A stretch of DNA of 64,000 nucleotides, taken from Vibrio crassostreae 9ZC13. Lineage in GTDB: Bacteria > Pseudomonadota > Gammaproteobacteria > Enterobacterales > Vibrionaceae. Position numbers and translations under genes: made by a program. Within the stretch, counting starts at the first letter, position 1. Every line of letters starts with the position of its first letter. Shown piece after piece: positions 42,993 through 51,530 of this stretch. Under the pieces are notes generated by a model. That model did no database searches and was not told the DNA's origin. It saw only the letters and a program-made list of their open reading frames with translations. The DNA lies in contig NZ_AJYZ02000019.1 in NCBI RefSeq assembly GCF_000272045.2, positions 1,609,202 through 1,673,201 on the forward strand, read 5' to 3'.

Positions 42993-43027
42993 AAAAAAGC
43001 ACTTCTAAACGAGATGTTAGAAGTGCT
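42993..43027 (-). terminator. Terminator of the M19-like gene
   Basis: Perfect 11-bp stem AGCACTTCTAA / TTAGAAGTGCT, with a T6 run on the minus strand. Confidence 0.9.
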
Positions 43028-43054
43028 AATTATTGAGTAAATTTAATAAACTTC

Positions 43055-44218
43055 TTATACCCAGACTTGATCAAATACTCGGTACATGTTGCCACCTAAG
43101 AACTTGCTGCAGTCTTCTTCTGAGTATCCATTTTCAAGCATGGTATCAATTAGAGCTGCAACAATTTGATATGGTGCTGGGGTAGGAAACCCTTTTGCTC
43201 CTACAGCGGCACTATAGCCACCATCAGGGAATACGTTCTGCCCCATTGGTGTTTGAATAATAGACGCTGTAAAATTGATGTTCGGGATATAGTCTGAACC
43301 GAAGCCAACGTGGTCTATACCGACTAAGTTGACCATATAATCAATATGTCGAAATAATTGTTCAGTCGTCAATATATCTGGGTTAGATGTATCCATAAAG
43401 GCAGCCACCATATTTATTGAGCAAACCCCACCGGTTGCCGCAACACCTTTAATCACAGCTTCAGAAAGGCTTCTCTGATAATCAGCAATGGCTTTCGCAC
43501 CTGAATGCGAAGAAATGACAGGTTGGCTACTGCGTTCAATCGCATCTAAGGAGGTTCGTTCGCCAGTATGGCTTACATCAACAGGCATACCGTATCGGTT
43601 ATAAGCGTCGACAAGTTTTTTTCCATATTCAGTTAGACCACGGTTCTCAATTTCGAAGCAGCCATCACCCACATCATTACGTTGATTATATGCCAATAAA
43701 CAGTAACCATAGCCCATCTCACGCCATAGTCCTACGCGATCAACATCACCACCAAATATTTGAGTACCTTGGTGAGTGAAGTAAATACCCAATTTGTTTT
43801 GTTTTACCGCTTCATCAATATCTTTGGTAGTGCGGATCATCATATAGTCGTCTGGGCGTTCTTTCATTTTGCTTAGGTAGAACTGAGCGCCTTTCATAAT
43901 GCCTTCAACCGAGGCATCTAACGAGTCTGCGGAAGGACATGCTGCTAGTACCTTGAATCCAGCGGCTTTGCACTTGTCCATTTCATCATGGAATTCTGGT
44001 GCTTCAGGTGAAGACCATTGAGAGGGCCAAAGACCGGAAAAAAGGCTGTCAATAGCCATAGAATCTCGAACAATTTTTTTTGCACGTTCAGATGCAGGAT
44101 ATTTGTGTGTTCGTTGAGGGATTTTTGAATAATCTTTTATTTCAAATTCTGGTAATTTTGGTGCACCTGACTTTGTCGCTTTATCATTACTTGGTTCGAT
44201 TTCAGATTTGTTGTCCAT
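43055..44218 (-). CDS. Membrane dipeptidase-like (peptidase M19) protein
   Basis: A 387-residue protein of the renal dipeptidase (M19) fold. The metal-side motifs VDVSHTG, SSHSGAKAI and GFGSDYIP are present. The first HxD motif is not: the matching segment reads MAIDSLFSG. The bridging-Glu region reads GIYFTHQGTQ instead of the usual GxEG. The metal site is therefore altered. There is no signal peptide; a charged N-terminal extension of about 35 residues is present instead. It may act on peptides or D-amino-acid-containing dipeptides. AAGGAAAA precedes the ATG. Confidence 0.85.
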   Translation of the reverse strand: MDNKSEIEPSNDKATKSGAPKLPEFEIKDYSKIPQRTHKYPASERAKKIVRDSMAIDSLFSGLWPSQWSSPEAPEFHDEMDKCKAAGFKVLAACPSADSLDASVEGIMKGAQFYLSKMKERPDDYMMIRTTKDIDEAVKQNKLGIYFTHQGTQIFGGDVDRVGLWREMGYGYCLLAYNQRNDVGDGCFEIENRGLTEYGKKLVDAYNRYGMPVDVSHTGERTSLDAIERSSQPVISSHSGAKAIADYQRSLSEAVIKGVAATGGVCSINMVAAFMDTSNPDILTTEQLFRHIDYMVNLVGIDHVGFGSDYIPNINFTASIIQTPMGQNVFPDGGYSAAVGAKGFPTPAPYQIVAALIDTMLENGYSEEDCSKFLGGNMYRVFDQVWV

Positions 44219-44268
44219 ATTTGAAATTTTCCTTAACAGTGTTAGCTTCTATAAAATATAAATATGTT

Positions 44269-44292
44269 GGAAGTTTGGAAGTTTGGAAGTAA
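44269..44292. repeat. Short tandem repeat
   Basis: GTTTGGAA repeated three times (GTTGGAA, GTTTGGAA, GTTTGGAA), in the leader of the M19-like gene. With 44339-44362 it is all I see in this 345-bp gap apart from a terminator. Confidence 0.55.
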
Positions 44293-44338
44293 AGATAGGT
44301 ACGGATTTATATCAAACGGAGTGTTAAGCCCTTTGTAC

Positions 44339-44362
44339 GCACCTTTTTATGCACCTTTTTAT
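44339..44362. repeat. 12-bp tandem repeat
   Basis: GCACCTTTTTAT twice in direct succession, in the gap between the M19-like gene and the deacylase gene. Confidence 0.6.
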
Positions 44363-44505
44363 AAATAAACTACGCCCAATGACATGATAAAAACGTGATT
44401 TATGTCGAATATTTTTGGCAAATCTATCTAAATGTTACCTCAATTAGAAAATTCATTTAAAAGTATTATATGTGACACTTTAAGAAATTATCGAAGAGGT
44501 GAGAT

Positions 44506-44532
44506 AAAAAAGCGATACCTGAGTATCGCTTT
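44506..44532 (-). terminator. Terminator of the deacylase-like gene
   Basis: Stem AAAGCGATAC / GTATCGCTTT with CTGA loop and T6 on the minus strand. Confidence 0.88.
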
Positions 44533-44563
44533 CTATAGTCTGATTTATCATTGATTAGGTGAA

Positions 44564-46117
44564 TTAACGTCGAATGGCTTCGCCTGCTTTAACGTCTGTA
44601 TCTAGTTGTGTGTTGTTGATAACGATTTTGCCGTTAACCAATAACCAATGTACGCCTACGGCTGGGTGGTTAGGATCTTGGTAGGTGCCCACATCAGCGA
44701 TAGTTTCTGGGTCGAATACCACGATATCTGCGTCCATATTAGTTTGGATTCGTCCTTTATTTTTCATTTGAGGGACAAAATCTTCTATTAATTGAGCTGG
44801 CATCAGTGTCATTTTACGTAGTGCTTCCGTCATCGTTAACAAGCCGCGCTCACGAACATAGACTCTGAGTACTTTAGCAAAGGTGCCATTTGATCTAGGA
44901 TGAGAGAATAGATCTTTTGGTAATGGCCACTCGTCACCTGCATAATTTTCAATGTGGCCGTCTTCGTCCATATGCATCCAGAACATTTCGTCAGATTCAA
45001 TCAACACATTAGGATTTAGAATCGAAGCGTCTAATAGAGCAAGATCTTTAGGGTTTTGCTCGTCTAGGAAGTGCCAGACAATAAAGGTACCAGGTTTATT
45101 TTCTTGGTAGTCTTTCAACTGTTCTTCTGTCATACGTTCTTTACCTAGCTGAAAGTTTTCAGCGGTTGAACCCATACGTTCCCGCCAGCCTTCACCAGAA
45201 AACATGGCTGCGCCAACGACAGTACTTGCTGCGCCCCAAGGGTAAGCGCCCACAGTAACATTGATTCCTTGTTCTTGAGCCTTATTGACCATAGGTAAGA
45301 TGGTTTCGATATCTTTTAATGAAGTACTGTTAATATGACAAAAGTGCATATGAGCGCCAGTGATAGCGGCATTGCCCACTAATTCTTTAACGGCTTCAAA
45401 CGAGCTTTGTGGCTCGGCATTGCTAGCATAGCGAACGTGAGTATAGGTTGCTACGTCTCTTTCTGCGGCTAATTCAGCCAATGCATAATATTCTTTTTGA
45501 CCATGGCCCGGTGCATAGCCAGCGTTAATCCCGATACCTAGGCCACCTTCATCAAGGCCTTGCTCAATCAGCTTGATGATTTTACTTTCTTGCTCAGGTG
45601 TTGCTATATCCATCTTCCAATCATTACGTGATTGAGCTTTTTGGAAATAGCCAACGGTCGCTTCGGGTTCCGTCTCACTAAATGTAGCAATACGAGCGTA
45701 AGTCCAACCAGCTGCTGCACCATAGTTTAATGGTAAGCCTTTTTCAGCTTGTCCTGCATACCAGTCACTGATAGGTAGAACACCAGATTCGAGTTCCAGC
45801 ATAGTGGTAACGCCTTGCATCGCCTGCATTCTGTAGTCACCAATGTTTTGACCATGAGCGTGGACGTCGATGAATCCAGGGGCAACAACTTTACCTGTAG
45901 CGTCAATAGTTTTATCCCCAGAAATACTATCGGTCGTTATTGCTGTGATCTTATTATCTTTGATCCCGACATTAGCAACAGAATCGAAATTTGTTTCAGG
46001 GTCGATAACTCTGCCGTTCAAAATTACAACATCATAATTAGCGGCGATAACAAGTGGTGACATAAGGCCAAAGCCGACGATCGTAGCCTTTTTAATGAAT
46101 GATTCTAGTGGTTTCAT
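44564..46117 (-). CDS. Exported amidohydrolase, N-acyl-D-amino-acid deacylase-like
   Basis: A 517-residue amidohydrolase-superfamily protein with a signal peptide (about residues 1-26). The HxH motif is in PGFIDVHAHGQN. Metal-ligand-type His follow in ATYTHVRYAS and GAHMHFCHINS. The region TTMLELESG matches the D-aminoacylase subgroup, where a Glu bridges metals. It probably removes acyl groups from D-amino acids or similar amides in the periplasm. The M19-like gene lies 345 bp downstream on the same strand, which suggests a shared role in D-peptide or D-amino-acid salvage. Confidence 0.85.
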   Translation of the reverse strand: MKPLESFIKKATIVGFGLMSPLVIAANYDVVILNGRVIDPETNFDSVANVGIKDNKITAITTDSISGDKTIDATGKVVAPGFIDVHAHGQNIGDYRMQAMQGVTTMLELESGVLPISDWYAGQAEKGLPLNYGAAAGWTYARIATFSETEPEATVGYFQKAQSRNDWKMDIATPEQESKIIKLIEQGLDEGGLGIGINAGYAPGHGQKEYYALAELAAERDVATYTHVRYASNAEPQSSFEAVKELVGNAAITGAHMHFCHINSTSLKDIETILPMVNKAQEQGINVTVGAYPWGAASTVVGAAMFSGEGWRERMGSTAENFQLGKERMTEEQLKDYQENKPGTFIVWHFLDEQNPKDLALLDASILNPNVLIESDEMFWMHMDEDGHIENYAGDEWPLPKDLFSHPRSNGTFAKVLRVYVRERGLLTMTEALRKMTLMPAQLIEDFVPQMKNKGRIQTNMDADIVVFDPETIADVGTYQDPNHPAVGVHWLLVNGKIVINNTQLDTDVKAGEAIRR

Positions 46118-46399
46118 AATTTTATCCCGTGTGTGTGAGATGAACTATAAGTGTTACGTGTCAAAAATCTTAGACCAATAATTTCACGCTATCTACCTGA
46201 TCCTCATCTTTGCTCATTGATAAGACAAATCTAACGTGACAAGAGAAAGTGACTCAAAAACAATCACTTTTACGCTCATCTCACCCACAGCTATTGACTT
46301 TGCCGCTCCAGAGCTGCCCTTCTCTATAAAGGCAATTTTGACAAAATAATCCTTCATAGCTAAACGTTTATGTACCAACGTTTTCGTCAGGGAAAAAAA

Positions 46400-47242
46400 A
46401 TGCCAAACCTTAAATTACGAAGTTTAAGCGCGATATTCTTCTTTGCTGTCACTCTTCCCATCGTAGTGTTAGCCGACGAGGGGCAAGATGTAGAGGAGGT
46501 AGCTAAAGAGCTAGCCAACCCAAACACAACGCTTGGCTCGATGTCCTTTAACTTGGATTGGACGAACTATCAAGGCGACTTAAATTCAGCGAACAGTCAG
46601 AACGGGTATCGCTTGAGCTTTCAACCTGTTCTCCCTGTGCCAATTGCAGAGCGAACCAACTTATTTATCAGACCAAATATACCTTTAATATTTGACCAAC
46701 CCTATTACAAGGGCGATAGATTTGAAAATTCAGATGCAGGTCTCGGTGATATCGGCTTTGATGTGGCCGTTGGTCATACCTTTGAGAGCGGCATGATTGT
46801 CGTGGGGGGGATAGTGGGTACACTGCCCACCGCAACAAGCGATGAACTGGGTAACGATCAATTCTTACTCGGTCCAGAGTTTGCCTTAGCCTACGTACAA
46901 AGCTGGGGGGTTATCGGGGCGTTAATTACCCATCAATGGAACGCTGGCGGAAGCAATGACGCCGACGCGAGTATTACTGGTGGACAGTACTTCTATACCG
47001 CGAATCTAGACGATGGATGGCAAATTCAAGCGCAACCAACTTGGAGCTATAATCACGAAGCGAGCAGTGGAAATAAATTGTCATTCCCTATTGGTATTGG
47101 GTTCGCTAAGACGACTCTCATTGGTGGCAAACCCATCAAGTTTGGTCTTCAATACTGGAACTACATTGAAAGCCCTGACGCGTTTGGGATAGAGCATCAA
47201 CTTCGACTGGTCATCACACCTGTTGTTGCTCTTCCTTGGTGA
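46400..47242 (+). CDS. Outer-membrane beta-barrel transporter-like protein
   Basis: A 280-residue precursor with a signal peptide ending LADEG (about residue 26). The mature part is a beta-barrel pattern (FRPNIPLIFDQPYY-like strands; HQLRLVITPVVALPW at the end). It resembles the family often listed as outer-membrane 'transporter/neuromedin U-like' proteins. Function is unknown. It may admit substrates for the nearby exported amidohydrolases. AGGGAAA precedes the ATG at 46400; the 46370 in-frame start lacks a site. Confidence 0.75.
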   Translation: MPNLKLRSLSAIFFFAVTLPIVVLADEGQDVEEVAKELANPNTTLGSMSFNLDWTNYQGDLNSANSQNGYRLSFQPVLPVPIAERTNLFIRPNIPLIFDQPYYKGDRFENSDAGLGDIGFDVAVGHTFESGMIVVGGIVGTLPTATSDELGNDQFLLGPEFALAYVQSWGVIGALITHQWNAGGSNDADASITGGQYFYTANLDDGWQIQAQPTWSYNHEASSGNKLSFPIGIGFAKTTLIGGKPIKFGLQYWNYIESPDAFGIEHQLRLVITPVVALPW

Positions 47243-47269
47243 TAACAGGTCGCAGGATAAAATTAGACA

Positions 47270-47302
47270 TAAAAAAACCGCAGCGAACTGCTGCGGTCTT
47301 AA
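47270..47302 (+). terminator. Terminator after the outer-membrane protein gene
   Basis: Stem ACCGCAG / CTGCGGT with CGAACTG loop; the flanks are A7 on the left and TCTTAAATTT on the right, so it may serve either strand. Confidence 0.75.
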
Positions 47303-47460
47303 ATTTGGCGGTGAGTGAGGAATCCGACTTATTTATTTAAGATGCTGATATATATCCATAAAAAAACTCGCAAAGAGAGCGGTAATACTTTTAACCAAGT
47401 GTCAAATTCATAAGTTACTGCATAAATTTTTAGGCTAAGGCAACTATACTTTATCCTAAC

Positions 47461-47496
47461 ATACTTAACATACTTAACATACTTAACATACTTAAC
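47461..47496. repeat. 9-bp tandem repeat, four copies
   Basis: ATACTTAAC four times in perfect succession, preceded by a partial copy (CCTAAC). Located in a 789-bp non-coding stretch (47243-48031). The rest of that stretch holds a terminator and GC-rich dispersed repeats only. Confidence 0.85.
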
Positions 47497-47702
47497 CTGC
47501 TTACAACCGCCAGCTAGTAATTCAGTCTATTTCAACATAAGTATAATAGCTTCTTCAACGGCATCAGTTAGGTATTTCCAACGGTGCTGCAATAGCCATG
47601 CAGGCTAAGACCCCCGATACACGGTTACTCACTTTAATCCCTTTCCGCACAGAATCTCTGAGCCTTAAGAAGGTTCTGGGCAAATCCGTGTTAGTCCTAC
47701 TA

Positions 47703-47775
47703 AAAATCCCCTCCTAGCCTCCCCTTAATCAGTATCTACAATCCATTGTGGTTCGTAGAAAGGGGAGGAACTGAA
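47703..47775. repeat. Dispersed GC-rich palindromic repeat, copy B
   Basis: Left arm CCCCTCCTAGCCTCCCCTT and right arm AAGGGGAGG, matching 41409-41480 with a different central loop. This is a mobile-type intergenic repeat of the kind common in Vibrio genomes. Confidence 0.7.
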
Positions 47776-47825
47776 TACAGATCGTTTCATGTGCAGTTAC
47801 ACATTCAGCGCTAAAGAAGGTTCTC

Positions 47826-47895
47826 CCCCTCGGTCGTCAATCTAGAGGGGGGATAAACTTAATTGGAGGGGGAGTTAGAGGGGGTGGGTGTTCGA
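47826..47895. repeat. Second GC-rich repeat class
   Basis: CTCCCCCTC on the left pairs with GAGGGGGAG on the right, followed by GAGGGGGTG. It is adjacent to copy B and shares the pyrimidine-rich style, but the sequence is distinct. Confidence 0.5.
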
Positions 47896-48031
47896 AATCA
47901 GCCCGAACGCACAGGATATCAATGCTCTCAATTCAGAAAAACATTACGCTTCACCCAAAAGATTGGAATGCCTAAGCGTTCCAATTTTAATATCTGATTT
48001 ACCTACGCCGCCTAGTGCACCGAATCATAAA

Positions 48032-49281
48032 TCAATGTGCTTCTTCAGCTCTTAACCAAAACTCGGACAGGTCTTCAAGAAGGTCATCGTTATCTAAGAT
48101 GCTCAAATGGGTTTCGTTGTAGCCGAGGATTTGTGACGCGTGGAGTTGGGCTGGGCGCGACAATTGGCTTGATAAATTGATCACACCATCGTTGCTGTTG
48201 GTATTAAATAGGTCGCCCGAGTTATAACCAAAGGCTAAAAAGTGGGGAATGTGAATCTTACTGCTGTCAATTAATAAGTCAGCGATAAATTTCCCGTCTG
48301 GATTTAAATCAACCCATGCCGGCATTACTACGGGAGAGTACTCGACCCCTTGTTTAGCAGACTCGACACCACCAAACGGCGAAGATATGGTGGCTACGCT
48401 GCTTACAAAATCGCATAGCTGCCCAATACGGCACTGGCGAAGACTGTTGGTGGCGACAAGCCCGCCCATACTATGTGCCACAACATGTAATTGTTGGATT
48501 TTGTATTCCGTTAACACCGTGTGCATGAGGTTATTCAGGCCTTTGGAGTTCAAAGCCGAGACAAGCCTGAAGGATAGTTAAAGACCCAGATCTGATATTT
48601 AGATTGGTCGACTTTTTCAATCAGTGGGGCAAAATCTAACGCAGTGGCGTTGATGCCATGCACAAACAAGATCGGGATTTTGTTTGGGTCGAACTCTGAC
48701 AGAAAGTAGAGCCCAGCGTTATCTTCGAGCAAAAAGGTCAGCGGCTGCCACATGCCGAGTTTGCCATTTTTTCTGTCAAAAGGTGGAGCTTCCAAGCTCA
48801 CGACTGTGCCTATGTCGATCAAATCCAATTCGATTTTTAACAGTGAAGATAGTGAACGATCAACAAACGCTCTTGGGGCTTCACTCTCATTAACCGTTAG
48901 TGAGACTTCTATTGTTGATCTGTCTTGGTGATCACGTAGGTTGATTACACTGAAAGCTTCATCGGCTTGTAGGGTAAGGTCTTGATTCTTATCTTCAAAG
49001 ATAAGTAGGTAGTGGATGTTATTCGATACATGTAAGTGAATACTGTCACTGTCTATGATGCCATCGTAGCCATCAACCTCGCCTTTGTTAATGTCTTTGA
49101 TTTGTTCAATCACCACGGCAGAACCGGAGGCATGTTGATTCAAGGTAACCATGTATTGATTGGTTATGGAGTCGATGGCTTGTATCTCATTAGATAGATT
49201 TCTAAAGTTACCGCACCCTGACAGCAGTGAACTGAGTAATAGCACTGTGCTGATTAAGCGTGCAGTAAGTAATAGCTTCAT
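48032..49281 (-). pseudogene. Frameshifted alpha/beta-hydrolase (lipase-like) lipoprotein gene
   Basis: Two overlapping frames encode one protein. The first (49281 to 48550) has a lipoprotein signal (LLSGC), a beta-rich N-domain and the start of the hydrolase fold (ILFVHGINATALDFAPLIE ... IWVFNYPSGLS). The second (48553 to 48032) continues with LNSKGLNNLMHTVL, the nucleophile elbow VVAHSMGGL and the His region ETHLSILDN. The break lies near 48553-48562, where one lost base would explain the shift. As it stands, the chain stops before the catalytic Ser. A sequencing error or natural mutation are both possible. Confidence 0.85.
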
Positions 49282-49438
49282 TCTAATTTCATCCCTATCC
49301 CACCCCGATTTATCCATAAATCAATAACCTGAGTTTAATAGTAGCAATAAAACAGCGCTTAATAAAAAGGCAAGCAAACGACTATAAAGTTCGCTTGCTT
49401 GCCTGAGAGGTTTCATTACTTAGTGAGTATATTGAACA

Positions 49439-50675
49439 CTAAAGCGTGTTTTTGTACACCTTGCCGTCTTTCATGATCAGTTTTTGTGTCTCTGTGTTTG
49501 CCACACAAGCAACACTGTCCAGTGGGTTGCCATCGATGATCAATAGGTCGGCATACGCGCCTTCAACCACTTGACCAAGTTTGCCTTCTTGGTACGGGTG
49601 TTGATAAGTCGACATCTCGAACAAACGTCCACAGTTTGATGTCGCCATGCGAAGCGCGGTGATGGTATCGAATACTTGCTCAATCGCACCAAGTTCATTT
49701 AATTGTGTCGCATGAACGTTGGTTTCGCCCACACAGTCAGTACCAAAAGCAATGTTCTGAATGTCGTATTTCTTAATCAGTTCTGCCGATTTGAACATGG
49801 CTTTACCTACACGTTCTGTCTTGCGGTATGTCTCCTCATTCGGCAGCGGGATCTTACGCTCTGCAATCAATGAAGAGGTAAAGTAAGAAGGAATCACCCA
49901 AATGCCTTTCTCTTTAATTATCTCGGCAATGTCGTCGTCCATGATGGTGGCGTGTTCGAAAGACATCACGCCCGCTTCAGCGGCTCGGCGCAGCGACATA
50001 AGTGCCGTAATCTGAAGCGGCATCAACCGCAGCTTTCATCTCTTCAGATGTGAACTGCAATGTGTCTAGCGGATCAAACGTTGAAGATGCGCCACCACCC
50101 GCCATGATCTTGATTTGGGATGCGCCCATAAATAGCTGTTCGCGAACCGCTTTTAAGACTTCTGAACGACCATCTGCCACTTTCATTGCGCCAAGCTTCC
50201 TCATAGGTGAGTCTTCATGGCCGTTTGCTAAACGCTCTTGTGCTTGGTTTTGACGGTAATCGGAGTGACCACAGGTTTGTGAGATAGCCGCCATTGAAGG
50301 CAGAATACGTGGGCCAGTGGCATAGCCGTTGTCGATGCTGTTTTTAAGGCCAAGCGTGTTACCTGCTACATCACGAATGGTGGTAAAGCCACGCATTAAC
50401 ATCTCTTCAGAAATCTTTGCTGAGCGAATCGCCACTTCTTCTCGCGTCATGGTATCAATCACGTTGAAAGGTGCAGATAGCGTGATATGAACGTGCGCAT
50501 CAATCAGGCCTGGCATGACCGTGCCACCTTGAGCATCAATCGTTTCATCGGCAATCGTTGGGTCAATCTCTCCAATCTGAGTGATCAAGTTATCTTCGAT
50601 GAGGATTGATACGTTCTCGATTAAGTTGTTATCAACACCGTTAAATACGTTCGCGTTAGTGATTAGTTTTTTCAT
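49439..50675 (-). pseudogene. Amidohydrolase (imidazolonepropionase-like) gene broken by small deletion
   Basis: The first frame (50675 to 49977) holds VMPGLIDAHVHITLS with the HxH motif and ends DYGTYVAAPSR then stop. The second frame (through 49439) resumes RRAAEAGVMSFEHA and AFGTDCVGETN. Relatives have a His-Ala-Tyr-type segment (HAY) between these parts, so about ten residues including a metal His are missing. The join lies near 49990-50000. Unlike a simple frameshift, coding bases are gone. The enzyme would be inactive. It was probably a cytoplasmic dipeptidase or prolidase-like amidohydrolase. Confidence 0.85.
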
Positions 50676-50942
50676 AATCTGCACCTTTTGGAAATGAGTG
50701 TGTGTCGCTGATGGAGTCATCTTATGGGGCGCAGCATTTGAAGAATGGCCATTTGGTGACAGTGATGAATTGGGCGTGTTTTTGCTATTGCTATAAGAGA
50801 GGCAAAGGGGATTTTTGTCGAATCATTAATTTGAGGAATGAATGTTGGCGATGTCATGAAATGGTAAGTTTTGCTTCGATTCGAACGCTAAGATGTATTT
50901 CAAATCAAGGCGACTTATCAAATTAGATTAGAGAGAGACAGA

Positions 50943-51431
50943 ATGACTAAATCAGACAAAGTTTACGGGTTCAACACACCACAACGTCTATTCGTAGGTT
51001 ACACGTTAGCCGTGCTGGTGGACTTAGTAGTGCTTAACTTCTTCGATGAGTACTGGGACTTCGTCAACATTGAGTCTTTCACTATATCTTTGATTGCGGC
51101 GTTGTTGTTGCAGCTATTATTGAAGCTCTCTATTGGTTTAGAGCACAAGATTGCTGAACACTTCAAAAGCAAGCCGGGCACTGCACCTAAGGTGTACCGA
51201 GCAATCACCACTTACATTATCTTGGTGGGCTCAAAGTTCGTGATGCTAGAAGCGATTAACCTTCTGTTCGGAGATAAGGTGAGCTTTACAGGCCCTTGGG
51301 GCGGCGTGGTTGCTTTCTTCGCTGTGGTATTTACGATTCTGGTTGCTGAAGTGATTGTATCGAAGATCTACTTTGCTCTGGATGACAAACAAGATTCAAA
51401 TGTGAAAGCGCTTAAAGAGACCAACGCGTAA
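50943..51431 (+). CDS. Conserved-looking inner-membrane protein, unknown function
   Basis: A 162-residue protein with four hydrophobic helices (about residues 17-35, 45-65, 89-108, 118-140) and a charged C-terminus (DDKQDSNVKALKETNA). A conserved-looking RAITTYIILVGSKFVMLE segment lies between helices 2 and 3. I do not recognise a family. AGAGAGAGACAG precedes the ATG. It stands alone with a terminator after it. Confidence 0.75.
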   Translation: MTKSDKVYGFNTPQRLFVGYTLAVLVDLVVLNFFDEYWDFVNIESFTISLIAALLLQLLLKLSIGLEHKIAEHFKSKPGTAPKVYRAITTYIILVGSKFVMLEAINLLFGDKVSFTGPWGGVVAFFAVVFTILVAEVIVSKIYFALDDKQDSNVKALKETNA

Positions 51432-51460
51432 TAGAACTAAAATACAAATGTGAATAACAG

Positions 51461-51488
51461 ACGAGCCAGCTGAATAAGCTGGCTCGTT
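51461..51488 (+). terminator. Terminator after the four-helix membrane protein
   Basis: Perfect 11-bp stem ACGAGCCAGCT / AGCTGGCTCGT with GAATA loop, then TTTTCGTTT. Confidence 0.9.
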
Positions 51489-51530
51489 TTCGTTTGAGTT
51501 GCGATAACCAATTCGATACGCGAATTGGCT

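Noticed and set aside
47461..47496. CRISPR-like array
   Set aside because: Units are 9 bp and directly adjacent with no spacers; a simple tandem repeat.
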